Source of the DNA: Myrica gale
Taxonomy: Eukaryota > Streptophyta > Magnoliopsida > Fagales > Myricaceae
Length of the DNA stretch: 64,000 nucleotides
Assembly: GCA_963930655.1 (NCBI GenBank)
Contig: OZ005617.1
Span: forward strand, 18,030,068 to 18,094,067
Direction: 5' to 3'
Program-made: the position numbers and the translations under genes
Part shown: positions 36,728-48,340 of the stretch, piece after piece
How the letters are laid out: each line of letters begins with the position of its first letter
How positions within the stretch are numbered: the first letter of the stretch is position 1
The notes under the pieces: model-generated
What the model was told of the DNA's origin: nothing
Database searches by the model: none
Seen by the model: the letters and a program-made list of their open reading frames with translations, nothing else

Positions 36728-39700
36728 ATTTCTGCAGCCTAGGCGGTTGTCTAAGACCCATCTTCCTATTTTACTTACTATTTTATAGGCCCCAATTTAT
36801 ATTCAATATTTTAACTTAATAAAAGAAAAAAAAGTTTCAAAATCTCCTTTAAACTTTTTAAAATTCCAATGCGAAGGCTACACCTTCCTATTTTACTTAA
36901 TATTTAATAAGCCCCCAATTTATGTCTAATTTTTTTTAAATTAATAAACAAAAATATAAGACCTAAAATCTCTATAATTTTTTTTTGAAATTTCCATTAG
37001 ATGCAAAAAAAATACATAATTCAAAATTTCATGGAAGACGGCTAGACTTTCAACTTTTTAAATCTGAAAAAGTTATATAACTTGAACTTTTATTGGTAGC
37101 TTTTACTCTCTTTTTGTTTTGCTTGTTAAGAGTACTTATTGTGCCGATCTAAACTCTCTCGAAATCGTAGATGTTTCAGCTCATAGAATCTCGAGATCAT
37201 CCATCGGAACTTTCGTTATCTATGTTGACCTTGAAAGCAACCAAACAATTTGAAGCTCAAGTACGATTAAGGCTTCTTTCGTTATCTATGTTTGAGATAG
37301 TAGCAGAGAGCAAGGGGAAGTTTGGTACCTCTCAAGCTTAGGCCGCACGGTTGGCCCATAGTCTCTCCTGGTACAAAGTTTGGCCCCCCTCAAGCTTAGG
37401 CGGTACGAGTGGCCCATGCTCTCACAAGCCTACAGGTCCAGCACTCTTGTATATTTGGATCGCTACGACCCGGACCCTATGCTTGTCTCTTTGGTACAGA
37501 GATGGTCCATTGTCTAAGCATAGCAGACTTGTAGCAGACTGATGACCCTATCTTGATCATGAATGGATAAATCATTGAGTCCCGTCATCTTCTTCGTGTG
37601 ACATGTCCTCGTGCATCAAGATCGATTTTTTTTCCTTTTTTCGGTATGGAAACCCCTGCACTCTCTTATCTAAGTGACCGATTCATCTAAGTTTTCGAGT
37701 GCAAGAAGAAGTTTGGCACAAATTGGCAGCAAAGCCGCAGAAGAAGGGGAAAGAGCCTGCTGCCAAGAGGGTATATTGAACATTAGAACGTGAGACAATC
37801 CACTAATGGTCTTTGCACCAAAAGAGACATCTTTCCCTGCGAGACCCACCAAAATGTGAGGCATTCCATTCTATGGCGCGGAGGCGAGGCTAGAAGGGCC
37901 GAGGAACCTTAAAATTGACTCATGACAAGTACTTAACATCTCATATATAACCAATAGGATTGCAGAAATTGCAGGAGCAAGTTTTGTGTTGAAAGGAACC
38001 CATCAATGCTCGTGTCTGCATCTGGACTGGTAGTTGTCATTGCCTCGTGACGGATGAGATTGCCAACTGACAAATACAATTCCTATCTCTTATCCAATTT
38101 CTTCAATATCTTCCGACTCTGCAAAGAAACTAATAAAGCTTCTACTGGAATTGGATAAAAAGAAAATTTACTGCAGCTTCTGCTGCTCTAGACTCCTCTG
38201 TAACATGCTGTATACTGTCGAGGCACACAAGAGCAGAGAGGCACCTGGCCTGGAGCATATTTCGTGTCTCCCAACATTTGCATTCCATCTTCACAAAAAC
38301 TAAGGGTATGGGAGATTCTTCAGCCAAATTGAATTCCAGCTTTAGACAATACCTCTTATCAGAATCTGACAAACAGGCAGATTAAGTTGCAAATTGTGAG
38401 ATAAGACTAGATATCAGATAGTTCCATTACAGTTCCGTATCCAAAAGAGCTGAAGAATCATGTTCAGTCAACAATATACCAAATGCTGGAGGAATCAACT
38501 TATGTTATTCAAAAAGTTCTTTTTTTTCTAAAAGGATTACACCATAAGCTTTCAAGAAGATACTAAATGCTAGCAAGGGATTATTCTTAAGTTTGGTGGG
38601 ATAATAATATTCATTCCAATGTTCTCCTGGCCAGCGAGCTATTCGGAGAGCCTACATTCTAGAAGAATACATAATCAGAACCTAACCTGCAGTGATGTTG
38701 AAATGAGGTTGCTTTAAATTCCTTTTGAGTGAGAAAAGCTAGCAACCACATTGCTGGGGGTTTTAGGTAAGATGTCCAGAGTACTAAAGGAGAATTTAAT
38801 TCGTACTCCATCATCCTAATAAATTTATCACTGTTCCAGTCGAAACTAATTCCTACGCTTCCACCATTTATCAAGTCGCGATGCCTGTCTGTCCATAAGA
38901 TTATAAGATGATGAAACTTCCTCATCCATGCTACACTCCTTGACCAAAGATGAATCCCACTTTATCCTTTACCTCAACTATTTTCTTCTTTTATCCTAAT
39001 AACTTTTTTTTCCCCATAGGTATGCATTTGGATTAAATTTTGATGAGTAAAAACCACAATCTGTTTCGATACAGGGGACTAAATCATGCTGCCTGAAGGA
39101 GGGCCCCATCATCTAGAGGCTCCTAGGCATCCAATATGGAGTTCTCAGAGAATCATGCTCCCAGTGTTCTCTTGTGTATTTACATCCACAAGTTTTGATG
39201 ATCAGGGGGTACAAGGACTCAGGTGGCCTAGAAAGGAAACCGCCACTACCGGGCAACAGCTAGCAGAGGATGTGTAGGCTTCTATCAGATAACTCCATTA
39301 GTTAAAGGAGGCAATTAAAGATCGAAGTTGAGAGTTCTACAGAATATGAGAAAAGACAAAAGTCACATTGATTGTTACAAGTCATAAAGGATCTAATGGC
39401 CTTGATTTTTCAGAGGTAATGGCCATGGGAAAGTTCAAGTTCCTAATCAAGACATTGAATTTGTCACTGTCGAGGATTAAAATTTACATGGAAGATAAGC
39501 AAGGAATTTTTCTGTTTTAGGAAAGGCCAGTATGGGATAATGCAGAGATAGTGCAAGTACACATAGCTTTGATCTCTTGAGATTAGCTTTAGCACGCAGT
39601 GGTCTTAGCACTAGCAGCGTGAGTGCAAGTGTGGCAGTGAAACGTGTCTGAAAAGCTAGTCTTAACTTTACCTTCCAAGCACAACATCAATTCGATCCAC

Positions 39701-40232
39701 CATGGCCGCATTTAATCATGTAACCCACTTGCTTTGAAGATATTTATCTGATCCTGTGGTAACCACTCCCTGATAGTACTTCAAATATGTTGACCTGTAA
39801 ACAGTACGTGGTCTGCTCAGGGCCTTCAATAAAATGATATTTGGCTTCCAATAGCAGATCTATGCTTCAGAAAATCAGCAGCAAAGATTAGTTTTTTCCT
39901 TTTTTTGTTTCTTGTTGATAATACCAGAATGCTGAACTTCAAAATAATCAATGTGTCATTTGAAGTTGGGTTGATCAGAATGATGAACGTATCCATTTCC
40001 AGTAACTCAGTCTAATACAAAAAGCAACAATGGAATAATTGAAGTTAAATTAGAAGATATGAGAACATCAGGAGCCATATGTGGTACAATTTGATTAAAC
40101 GTGTTTCTTTAGGACATCTCAAATTTAGCTTGTTATAACAAAGAGATCCTAGTGCAAAGGTTCTGGAGAACGCAAAGTCATTTTCACGGCATCCAGACCT
40201 TTCTTCTTGGTTGGACCACCATTTTCTGAGTC
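36728..40232. other. Long gene-poor spacer upstream of the NPF gene
   Basis: About 3.5 kb. CCTCAAGCTTAGGC-like phrases occur twice near 37335 and 37385. Several short minus-strand frames (about 37670-37864, 38142-38372, 38659-38925) show no known domain and no consistent splice sites. I see no gene. Confidence 0.5.
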
Positions 40233-40240
40233 TATAAATA
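40233..40240 (+). promoter_or_regulatory. TATA box of the NPF4 gene
   Basis: TATAAATA, about 170 bp upstream of the NPF start codon, which would place transcription start near 40265-40275 and give a 5' UTR of about 135 nt. Confidence 0.6.
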
Positions 40241-40340
40241 TTAATACATCTTTAAGTGCGAATCTGATTAAAGAGTCCTAGAAAGCAGTCTTCTACAGCC
40301 ACCGTCCAGCACTCACCCACTGCCCCTTTCTCCCTGCTGA

Positions 40341-40371
40341 AAGACTTTTTTTTTTTTAAAAAAAAAGTCTT
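40341..40371 (+). repeat. T/A palindrome in the NPF 5' leader
   Basis: AAGAC, a run of 12 T, a run of 9 A, then GTCTT: a near-perfect inverted repeat able to form a hairpin in the 5' UTR, about 40 nt upstream of the ATG. Confidence 0.85.
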
Positions 40372-40407
40372 CCATCTCTAGGGTTCCTGTAGAACTTAGA
40401 AAAAGAG

Positions 40408-43400
40408 ATGGTGAGGTTCTAATTCATAAGCTATTTTTTTTTCATCTGTTCTATTTATCTCCTCGCTTTCTTCTTCTTATTTTTTGTTCCCCGGGTTCTA
40501 CATTCACCTGGGTTTGACTTCTGTAGGATGAAGCACGCCAGTTACACGTATGGGAGGGCTATGTAGATTGGAGGAATAGGCCTGCCTTAAGAGGCCGTCA
40601 TGGTGGCATGCTTGCTGCTTCCTTTGTCTTGGGTTAGTAAAGCTTGGATCAGCACAAGGGCGTTTTTATTTTAAATTCCTTTTAAATACTACCTCTACCT
40701 TTAAAACTTGGTTACTCGAGCTTTCTCTCTAGTAGCACATAAATGTAAACTGTGTTGCAGAGTAGGCATCAGTCATATGGGATATTAAGGAGAGAACAGA
40801 TATATAGAAGAACATAGGCAATGAAGATCGTAAGACAATACAAAACCCAATGGAAAGTTTTAACTGATCAAATGAGGTATATCTTAATCATAATAGCTGG
40901 GAATACTTACATGTGGTTTTGTTTCAATGCAAACCTCAGTTGTGGAGGTATTGGAGAACCTGGCATACCTCGCCAATGCAAGCAACCTTGTGCTATACTT
41001 GTCGAAATTCATGCATTTTTCTCCTTCCAGTTCCGCCGTCACCGTTACCAATTTCATGGGCACAGCCTTTCTCCTTGCTCTCCTTGGTGGCTTTCTCGCA
41101 GATGCATTCTTCACCACTTATTCCATCTATTTGATAGGCGCTGCAATCGAGTTTACAGTGAGTTTCCGAGCCTTGATTTTACTTCTACCCCCTGTTTTAT
41201 TAACAGCTATGTGTGATTGGATTGAGTTTGGCAATGCCCTTTGAGCCTCCTAACTTTTTTCACATAACATAGAAAGCTTCTCTCATGATATGGTGGCTAT
41301 TCCTGACTAGCTCCACGAGGGTGCCAAATAACAAGCTACGCCTTTTGTCAGGTCCCTCTTGAGGGTACTGGTACATATAAAGTTGAGGCATGATCACCAG
41401 CCCCAAGATGAGGACTCACTATTTGGATGTCTCAATGGTCTTTTCCAGCAGAACTAGGATGAACCATACAAGAAGTCATCCATGCAGGGCATGCCAGCAA
41501 TATGGCAAAGATGATGATAAACTATAAAAAAGCGAAATCTAGCCCCACCGGATGATGTCCCCACCTACATCAACAATATTATTGTTTTATAGCCAGGATG
41601 AAGTGAGAGATATAAAAAGGTGCCCTGAACTAGCATTTTCCAGTCACGTTCAATGACCTGGCTAGACCCCACAGGTGGTCTACGGTGGTGTTTTGTGAGA
41701 TTCAATTGGTGGAAAGAAATCGACAAATCGTTCTCCTATCAGCGTGATGGGACGGCGAATTGCAGAATAAGAGGGTGTCATTTTCTCATCTACTACTTGC
41801 ATAGCTAAGCTATTTACTTAAAACTAAAATACCGCTCAACTACAAGCTTAATTAATGAACTTCGCCTTCCAATTTGGCAAGAGAGAAAAACCATGTACCA
41901 ACTACAGAACGGCTCCATCCAGCTTCAGGTTTACAATCTGACATTATCAGGGCCTTTTGGCATGCGTTTAGACTTGATGACATTTTGTGTCACGCCCTGG
42001 TTAATCCACTCAATAAACTTGTACAATTGGGATGATAGAAATATGTATTTCTCTACTGAAAAGATCCTGCAATAAAGATCATACATGTTCATGTCTTAAC
42101 AAAATTTGACAAATGAAACAGGGTTTGTTGATTCTGACAATACAAGCTCATATACCTTCTTTGAAACCACCACTCTGCATCTCGGTGAACTCCTACAGTC
42201 CATGCCAGGAGGTTGTTGGTGGCGAAGCAGTAATGTTGTTTGCGGGCCTCTATCTGGTGGCGCTCGGCGTTGGAGGTATAAAAGGGTCGCTTCCACCACA
42301 TGGGGCAGAGCAGTTTGATGATACCACCCCACAAGGAAGGAAACAGAGATCCTCATACTTCAACTACTACGTCTTCTGCCTTTCCTGTGGGGCTTTAATT
42401 GCAGTTACATTAGTTGTATGGATCGAAGACAACAAAGGCTGGCAGTGGGGTTTTGGGATCTCCACTGCAGCAATACTGATTTCCATCCCAGTGTTCCTCC
42501 TTGGCTCTTCTACTTACAGAAACAAAGTCGCCACAGGAAGCCCCATCACAACGATTTTCAAGGTAAATTTAGACAATTTGCAGAAGAACACAACAAAATT
42601 TCGTAGCTGGAGATGGCTGAAGAGAGCTCTTTCGTTTGTGTCCAACAGGTTCTTGCTGCAGCGATTTACAACACATGCAAAGGAAGCAATTCTAAAAGTG
42701 CAATCATGTGCATGAACACAAGTCAAACCTACGTAGCACAAACCGATGAGGGAGGAGTCAGTAATGCTGAAGCAAAGGTGCCTAGTCAAACTCTAACAGA
42801 AAGCCTCAAGTTCCTCAACAGAGCAGCAATCAACGAGCATGCCCATCCGATGCTGAAGTGCACAGTAAAGCAAGTAGAAGAAGTCAAAATAGTGCTAAGG
42901 ACCCTCCCAATCTTCATGTCTACAATGATGCTAAACTGCTGTCTTGCTCAACTCTCCACCTTTTCAGTCCAGCAGGCAGCTACCATGAATACTAAGCTTG
43001 GCTCCTTGAAGGTCCCACCATCTTCTCTACCTGTAGTCCCTGTCCTCTTTATCATGATCCTTGCACCGGTCTATAATCATGCAATCCTTCCATTTGCCAG
43101 AAAAATAACTAAAACTGAAATGGGGATCACTCATTTGCAACGAATAGGGACAGGGCTAGTCCTCTCTATAGTGGGCATGGCAATCGCAGCGCTGGTAGAA
43201 ATAAAGCGAAAGAAGGTGGCAGCCGAATCTGGCCTAATAAATTCTGCACAACCCCTACCTATAACCTTCCTTTGGGTGGCTTTGCAGTACTTGTTCCTTG
43301 GATCAGCTGACCTGTTCACCTTGGCTGGCATGATGGAATTCTTCTTCACGGAGGCACCATCAAGCATGAGATCTCTAGCCACGGCTCTCTCCTGGGCCTC

Positions 43401-43617
43401 ACTGGCTATTGGGTATTACCTCAGCTCCGTGCTTGTATCAATAGTCAACTGTGTCACCAGTGCCTACCGACAAAGACCGTGGCTCTTTGGCAGCAACTTG
43501 AACCATTATCACCTCGAGAGGTTTTACTGGCTGATGTCTGTATTAAGCTGTTTGAACTTCGTGCACTTCCTCTTCTGGGCCAATCGCTACAAGTACAGAT
43601 CATTGGGACCTGGATAA
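40408..43617 (+). CDS. NPF4.7: NPF4-clade (NRT1/PTR) membrane transporter
   Basis: Plasma-membrane transporter of the nitrate/peptide family; NPF4 members move nitrate and the hormones ABA or GA. Exons 40408-40410, 40527-40632, 40940-41157, 42122-42562 and 42649-43617 give 578 residues, normal for the family. The first coding exon is only the ATG, followed by GTGAGG. Seen: VWEGYVDWRNRPA leader, a first helix with ENLAYLANASNL, NFMGTAFLLALLGGF, DAFFTTY, the central GLYLVALGVGGIKGSLPPHGAEQFD signature, FNYYVFCLSCGAL, a hydrophilic loop rich in Ser/Thr, then ILNCCLAQLSTFSVQQAATMNT-like second-half helices (spelled MMLNCCLAQLSTFS here) and the tail NRYKYRSLGPG. The proton-coupling ExxE[K/R] motif reads EVLEN, as I recall for relatives of this clade. 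The symbol follows the neighbours (HPP upstream, HIR downstream), matching Arabidopsis At5g62730. Confidence 0.92.
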
Positions 43618-43757
43618 CTGAGAAATTTACCACGTCCATCAAACCCAGGAGCTGTTTTTACGTCTAAGACAGAGAGATGTAGTACTCTTGGTTGCTACGC
43701 TCAGACCCTATATTCTATTTATTCCAATTATCATATTGTTAGAGCTTTTACTCTTTA

Positions 43758-44220
43758 TTCTTTTTTTTTTTTGGTAAATCATGCCATCATCCCCATTAAA
43801 ACAAATCAAGGATAACAAAGTCAAGAGGGATCAGCCCCCATATACACTCAGGGATAGCTACCAAATAGCTCAATAGAATGGAAAACACTACCCTCAAACA
43901 AAGAGGAGGCAGCCCAAAGAGCTAAATCGTGCGCTAAGGAATTCGCACTACGGGGAGAAAACGGGAACTCCCAAGATAAAAAACGAAGAAACCAAAAGCT
44001 TAGAATTTGCAATAATAGAATATAAACTCCAGGGGCAAAGGTTGGGATCTTGAGAGAAGGCATTGACAACCAACAAAGAGTCCCCTAACAACAAGTTCTG
44101 GACACCATGAATAGCTGCTTGCTGAATGCCAAAAGCCGCTGCAAGAGCTTCCTCAATAAGAGGAGTCTGAGCAGGAAACACATTTTGAAACAAGCAAACA
44201 CAACAAGACCAGAACAATTT
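43758..44220 (-). mobile_element. LINE 3' fragment with RNase H domain
   Basis: Minus-strand reading gives a plant LINE RNase H-like region (EEALAAAFGIQQAAI, LLLGDSLLVVNAFSQ, SANSLAHDLALWA) across two frames, ending in a poly-A tail seen as a T run at about 43759-43772. It is strongly 5'-truncated, with at least one frameshift, and lies downstream of the NPF gene. Confidence 0.75.
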
Positions 44221-44296
44221 CGACTAAATGAAGGCTATTCATTATGAAATATGCAACCGATGGTTATGATAGTGAAAATGGTGCAATCGGTAAGCC

Positions 44297-44620
44297 TTAA
44301 AATAAATAAAGATACTATGTACTATAACTTTAGAGGTGTTGACACTTTACACACTTATCTATTATTTTTGTCACATTATACCCATCAACTATTTATTTCG
44401 GATACTTTGCAAAATTTATTTTTTAGTCTCAAAATTACAATTTTATCCTGGTAAAATAGACAAAAGAAATTATAGAGACAAAATTATCATTTCACACATT
44501 AAAAAATTATTTTTTGTATAAATTAACCAAAATTTTTAAAAAATGGTGCAAAGTGTTTAAAATAAATAATCACGATGTAATGTGAAACAAATAATAAATA
44601 ATGGAGCAAACTATATTTGA
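44297..44620. mobile_element. Degenerate foldback MITE
   Basis: AT-rich DNA whose phrases (GACACTTTACAC, GGTGCAAAGTGTTT, GTCTCAAAATTAC) resemble the element at 24939-25336. Ends are not defined. Confidence 0.4.
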
Positions 44621-44819
44621 CTCTTAAAAAAATAGCCCGTAAAGTTGTACCTACCCCGTGTATATTCCCCTCCCCTCACTTAACAGCCCATATGGTTCTT
44701 CTGCGTGTGATTTGATTTGGAGTCCTCGTTCGATTTCTGGTTGGGATTGTGTGAAGACCTGAAGGATTTGGTTCTAAGGTTTTTATTTATATAATTTTCT
44801 GGTTCTTTTACAATCAAAT

Positions 44820-44892
44820 GGGGATGTAGCTCAGATGGTAGAGCGCTCGCTTAGCATGCGAGAGGTACGGGGATCGATACCCCGCATCTCCA
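44820..44892 (+). tRNA. tRNA-Ala(AGC): tRNA-Ala (anticodon AGC)
   Basis: A 73-nt cloverleaf: acceptor GGGGATG pairs with CATCTCC (one G-U), D arm GCTC/GAGC, anticodon stem CTCGC/GCGAG around TTAGCAT with AGC at 44853-44855, T stem CGGGG/CCCCG with loop ATCGATA, and discriminator A. Box A (TAGCTCAGATGG) and box B (GGGATCGATACCC) match internal Pol III promoters. A T run at about 44909-44918 is a Pol III terminator. No intron. Confidence 0.97.
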
Positions 44893-45666
44893 TTGTAAAT
44901 CCCTACTTTTTTTTTTCTTTCTTTCTTTGCGAGTCCAAGAAACGGACTCTGTATTATACATTTTTGTCTTCTTTGAAGAACTCGCAAAACCTGCATGAGC
45001 GCTCTGTTCTCTGGCCTTAATGTTGTCTGCCACACTGGGCACTAGGAGTCCAGGACATTGCCAAATGCAAAATTTATGTCATAGTAACAGAGATACTTCG
45101 GTTACTGCAAGCAAAGAAAATCAGATGCTATGCTTTCAATTAATGATTTTTTTCTTTGTTGTTGTATGGCTTGGCAAAAAATGAGCTTAAACCAGCTAGT
45201 TGGTCGACAAGAACCTTATTTCATGCCCATTTGCAACCTTAACCAAAACTCTCCATTCTCACCAAAACATTAAAATCCTTCCACTTTTAGGTTTTGCTAG
45301 TAGATTTTAGCATTATTCATGCAACTAAAAGAAAGACACGAGATAACTACACCTGCACAAAGAGACATTTTTCTTCCTTCTGCAAATTATGTTGAAGAAT
45401 GTACTTTAAACTTCATACATTTCCTCCTTATATCTTACTCACTAATGTTGGAAATCCATAATTTGCGTTTATCGCTTGATGCTAACTTCTCCCCCAACTC
45501 TTCTTTACATCCCTTAAAAAGGGTATCCAAATCCCCCACATTTCCCTGATCCTCCAAGGAAAATAATATTACAAACAAGAAAATGAAGAAAAAAGGAACA
45601 TGAAATAGTACAAAAGAAAATGTCATATCAGGCAGACAAGCAAAAAGGAAAAGGAAACATGGAAAG
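44893..45666. other. Spacer between tRNA and RIQ gene
   Basis: Contains the tRNA terminator and, toward 45666, probably the 3' UTR of the minus-strand RIQ gene. No other gene seen. Confidence 0.55.
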
Positions 45667-46615
45667 TCAATCGGCTTCTTGTAAACCACCCAACACAATG
45701 GATGCAACGATCAAGCCAACAGCCCCAACCCCAAGCGCCCCGGCCAACACGGCCTGCACGGCTACCAGCCCAGCGGAGTCGTCTGGGATCAACACGATGG
45801 CTGCCAACGCCGCCACCAATACGGGCAGTGTCGCCGATGCGAGAGTGGAGGGCGAGACGCTCGTGGCCTTCTCGAGCAAGCTGAGCAGGCCGAGCTCCTC
45901 GGCCTTGGAAAACACCCCAAGCTTCTCAATGGAGGAGAGAGTTAGCCCGAGCTCCTCGGCCTTGGATAGCAGGCCGGCCTTCTCAACGTTGCTCAGGACC
46001 TTTCGCTTCTCCAGCTCCTTGAACACGTCCACTTCCACTGACTCGCCCCCCTCGTAGAATATTCCCGCCCCGAACCACTGTTTCTGCCAGTTCTTATCGT
46101 ACTTGTTCACCTGCGTTTTTTTATTATTGATTGCCATTAGGCTGAAAGAACCCCAATGCTACGTTTTGTTGACAAGAAACTGTGCAGAGGAAACGGTTAC
46201 CGGATATGGAAGTGAATCAAAATTAAGGAACCCAATTAAGGCAATTTTCTACGTTATGCTATATTGCTATTCTCTTAGCAGCCAAGAGAATGGTACGTGT
46301 TCGTTAAGTACTCCTAACTCTTAAGCCTTTTCTTGCTCAAATTTTCAATTGGTTATACAACTGAGACATTAGTTTTCCATTTCTTTCCCTGAATTTTCTC
46401 GACAGCCAGACATGAAATCAATGGTATTCATTGGAAGAAGAATAAAACAAAGAAAGAGAAAGTAGAACCTTCTTTTTTGGCGCCATGGCAACGACTGTGA
46501 GTGATTTTCTGGTGGGAAAAATAATACGGGTGAAACGAGATTTAGGTGAGAGGAACTGTTTGGGTTCGATTCCTCGAAGATAAGCAGCAGCTGAAAATGG
46601 TGCAGTGGCCGCCAT
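45667..46615 (-). CDS. RIQ1/RIQ2-like DUF1118 thylakoid protein
   Basis: Grana thylakoid protein of the DUF1118 family; Arabidopsis RIQ1/RIQ2 influence light-harvesting complex organisation and non-photochemical quenching. Two exons on the minus strand, 46615-46469 and 46110-45667, joined AAG|GTG, give 196 residues. The first ~45 residues are a plastid transit peptide (Ser/Arg/Lys-rich, no acids early on apart from one Glu, VVAMAPKKK). Then VNKYDKNWQKQWFGAGIFYEG, a Glu/Lys/Leu-rich pseudo-repeat (LLSKAEELGLTLSSIEKLG, VFSKAEELGLLSLLEKA) and two hydrophobic C-terminal helices (LPVLVAALAAIVLIP, VLAGALGVGAVGLIVASIVL). A G-box lies about 90 bp upstream of the ATG, fitting light-regulated expression. 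The copy looks intact. Confidence 0.92.
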
Positions 46616-46701
46616 TGATCGAAGAGGGAGAAACAGAGTTCGGAGCTCCCAGAGCTAACTTGTGTGTGGGGCGTGAGATTTCTCTTGGTGAATCTAATTG
46701 C

Positions 46702-46707
46702 CACGTG
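46702..46707 (-). promoter_or_regulatory. G-box upstream of the RIQ gene
   Basis: CACGTG inside GCCACGTGGG, about 87 bp upstream of the RIQ start codon. Such perfect G-boxes bind bZIP and bHLH factors and are common in photosynthesis gene promoters; function here is inferred. Confidence 0.5.
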
Positions 46708-46936
46708 GGATGGTGGACGCGGAGACGAAAGGTCAGAATTCTTTCCCTGTAATTGCATGACATGATATCCACCAATCAAATCGGTGATAGGTTTATCCGG
46801 GGGTAAGGAAAAGTGGAAAAGAGTTATCATGAAGGGGTGTGCAAGGGGTGTGTAGTAGTGTTTTTTTTGAGTACTTCGTGTAAATCTCAGAATGTTCTAA
46901 ATAAAAAGGTAAACATTAAACAGATATTAAGAAATA

Positions 46937-47350
46937 GGGAATTTGATAACTTAGTCCGTGGGTTTATACTCTTTGTCAAATGAGTCATTGAGTTTCAAAT
47001 TTCAAAATTTTAGTCTTTGGATTTTCGTTGTTTGACAAAATGATCATTCCGTTAGTTTGCCGTCTATATACTTAACGGATTTGAAGCGGTCGACCGCTAC
47101 ACGTCAGTAAATTTGTACGGTCGTCCGTTATATGAAGTGGTCGACCGTTTCATTGTAGCGGTCGACTACTCACCTTTTACACATATATCTGGTCGACCGC
47201 TTCAAATCCGTCAAGCATATGGACGACAGACTAACGGAAGGACTATTTTGTCAAACAACGAAAACCCAAGGACTAAAATTTTGAAATTTGAAACCTAAGG
47301 ACTCATTTGCCAAAAGGGTATAAACTCAAGGACTGAAATGTCAAATTCCC
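46937..47350. mobile_element. Mutator-type MITE, 414 bp, exact 9-bp duplication
   Basis: Begins GGGAATTTGATAAC and ends TGAAATGTCAAATTCCC; inverted arms of about 150 bp (CAAACAACGAAAA, ACTAAAATTTTGAAATTTG). Flanks are TAAGAAATA at 46928-46936 and 47351-47359, identical. The loop contains several GGTCGACC-type palindromes (GCGGTCGACCGCT). No coding sequence. Confidence 0.92.
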
Positions 47351-47359
47351 TAAGAAATA

Positions 47360-48340
47360 AGATTCATGCCCATTATCAAAGCAATATACTTTGTAGAAAA
47401 AAAAATCAAAGCAATGTACTATCTTATCCTCTCTTCATTACAACAATATATGATACCAATTTAAGGGGTTTAAGTATAAACCTTCTAAATGCAATTTCAG
47501 TTGCTTTTTTTTTTAATCTCTAAGCCAACTGAATTTAGTTTTATCGTTATAACAACCCCTCTCTCTCCATGCATATCATTTAATTGACGATATTTTTATT
47601 GTTTTAAAGATTAAAAATTGAAATACCTCGCTGCTTTGATTAAAATTAAGGGAAGACACACTTTTTAAAAAATTATAAAATAATCTCTCACTTCATCAAA
47701 TTATTATTTTTTATTCTAATATTCATTTAAATATTCTCTCTTCACTTTTTTATTAGCTCCATGAAGTACCTAGCTGCTTTGATTAGAATTAAGGGAAGAC
47801 GCTGACAATTGCCATTCATAATTGGGCCCTCAAAATTTCCACTCTTTAAAAAATTATAAAATAATCTCTCATCATCATCAATTATTATTTTTTATTATAA
47901 TATTTATTTAAATATTCTCTCTTTATTTTTTTTATTAATTTTATAAAATAATCTCTCATCATCATCAATTATTATTTTTTATTATAATATTTATTTAAAT
48001 ATTCTCTCTTTATTTTTTTTATTAATTTTATAAAATATATTTACTTTTTCATCGATTTTAATACTCCAAAATTTCTAACGGTCAAAATTAATTTTTACTG
48101 CCTGACACCCCCGAGAGGCTATCTAAACATTCTGACCAATAGGAGAGAAGATTTTTTTACACGTTCGTCGATGGCCATGGGCCACTTCGATGGGCCAAGC
48201 TTCGTTAGTTGTCCACCCACAGTTTGTCCACCCACAGGTTATGACCTTTCTGAATTCTAGGTAACGCTAAAATAACTCGGTTCTCTTTCTCTTCCTTCAT
48301 CTTGAAAGGGGTCAAGTAATTCCGAGAAAGAAAAATCAAG
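47360..48340. other. AT-rich spacer and HIR upstream region
   Basis: Contains an 87-bp AT-rich unit repeated at 47856-47942 and 47943-48029 (ATAATCTCTCATCATCATC start), with an older relative at about 47680-47760. The right end, about 48250-48340, is the likely first, non-coding exon of the HIR gene, ending AAATCAAG|GTATGG. Confidence 0.6.

Noticed and set aside
37670-38925. Several minus-strand short frames as possible exons of one gene
   Set aside because: No known domain, no consistent splice phases between them, and stops between; not reported as a gene.
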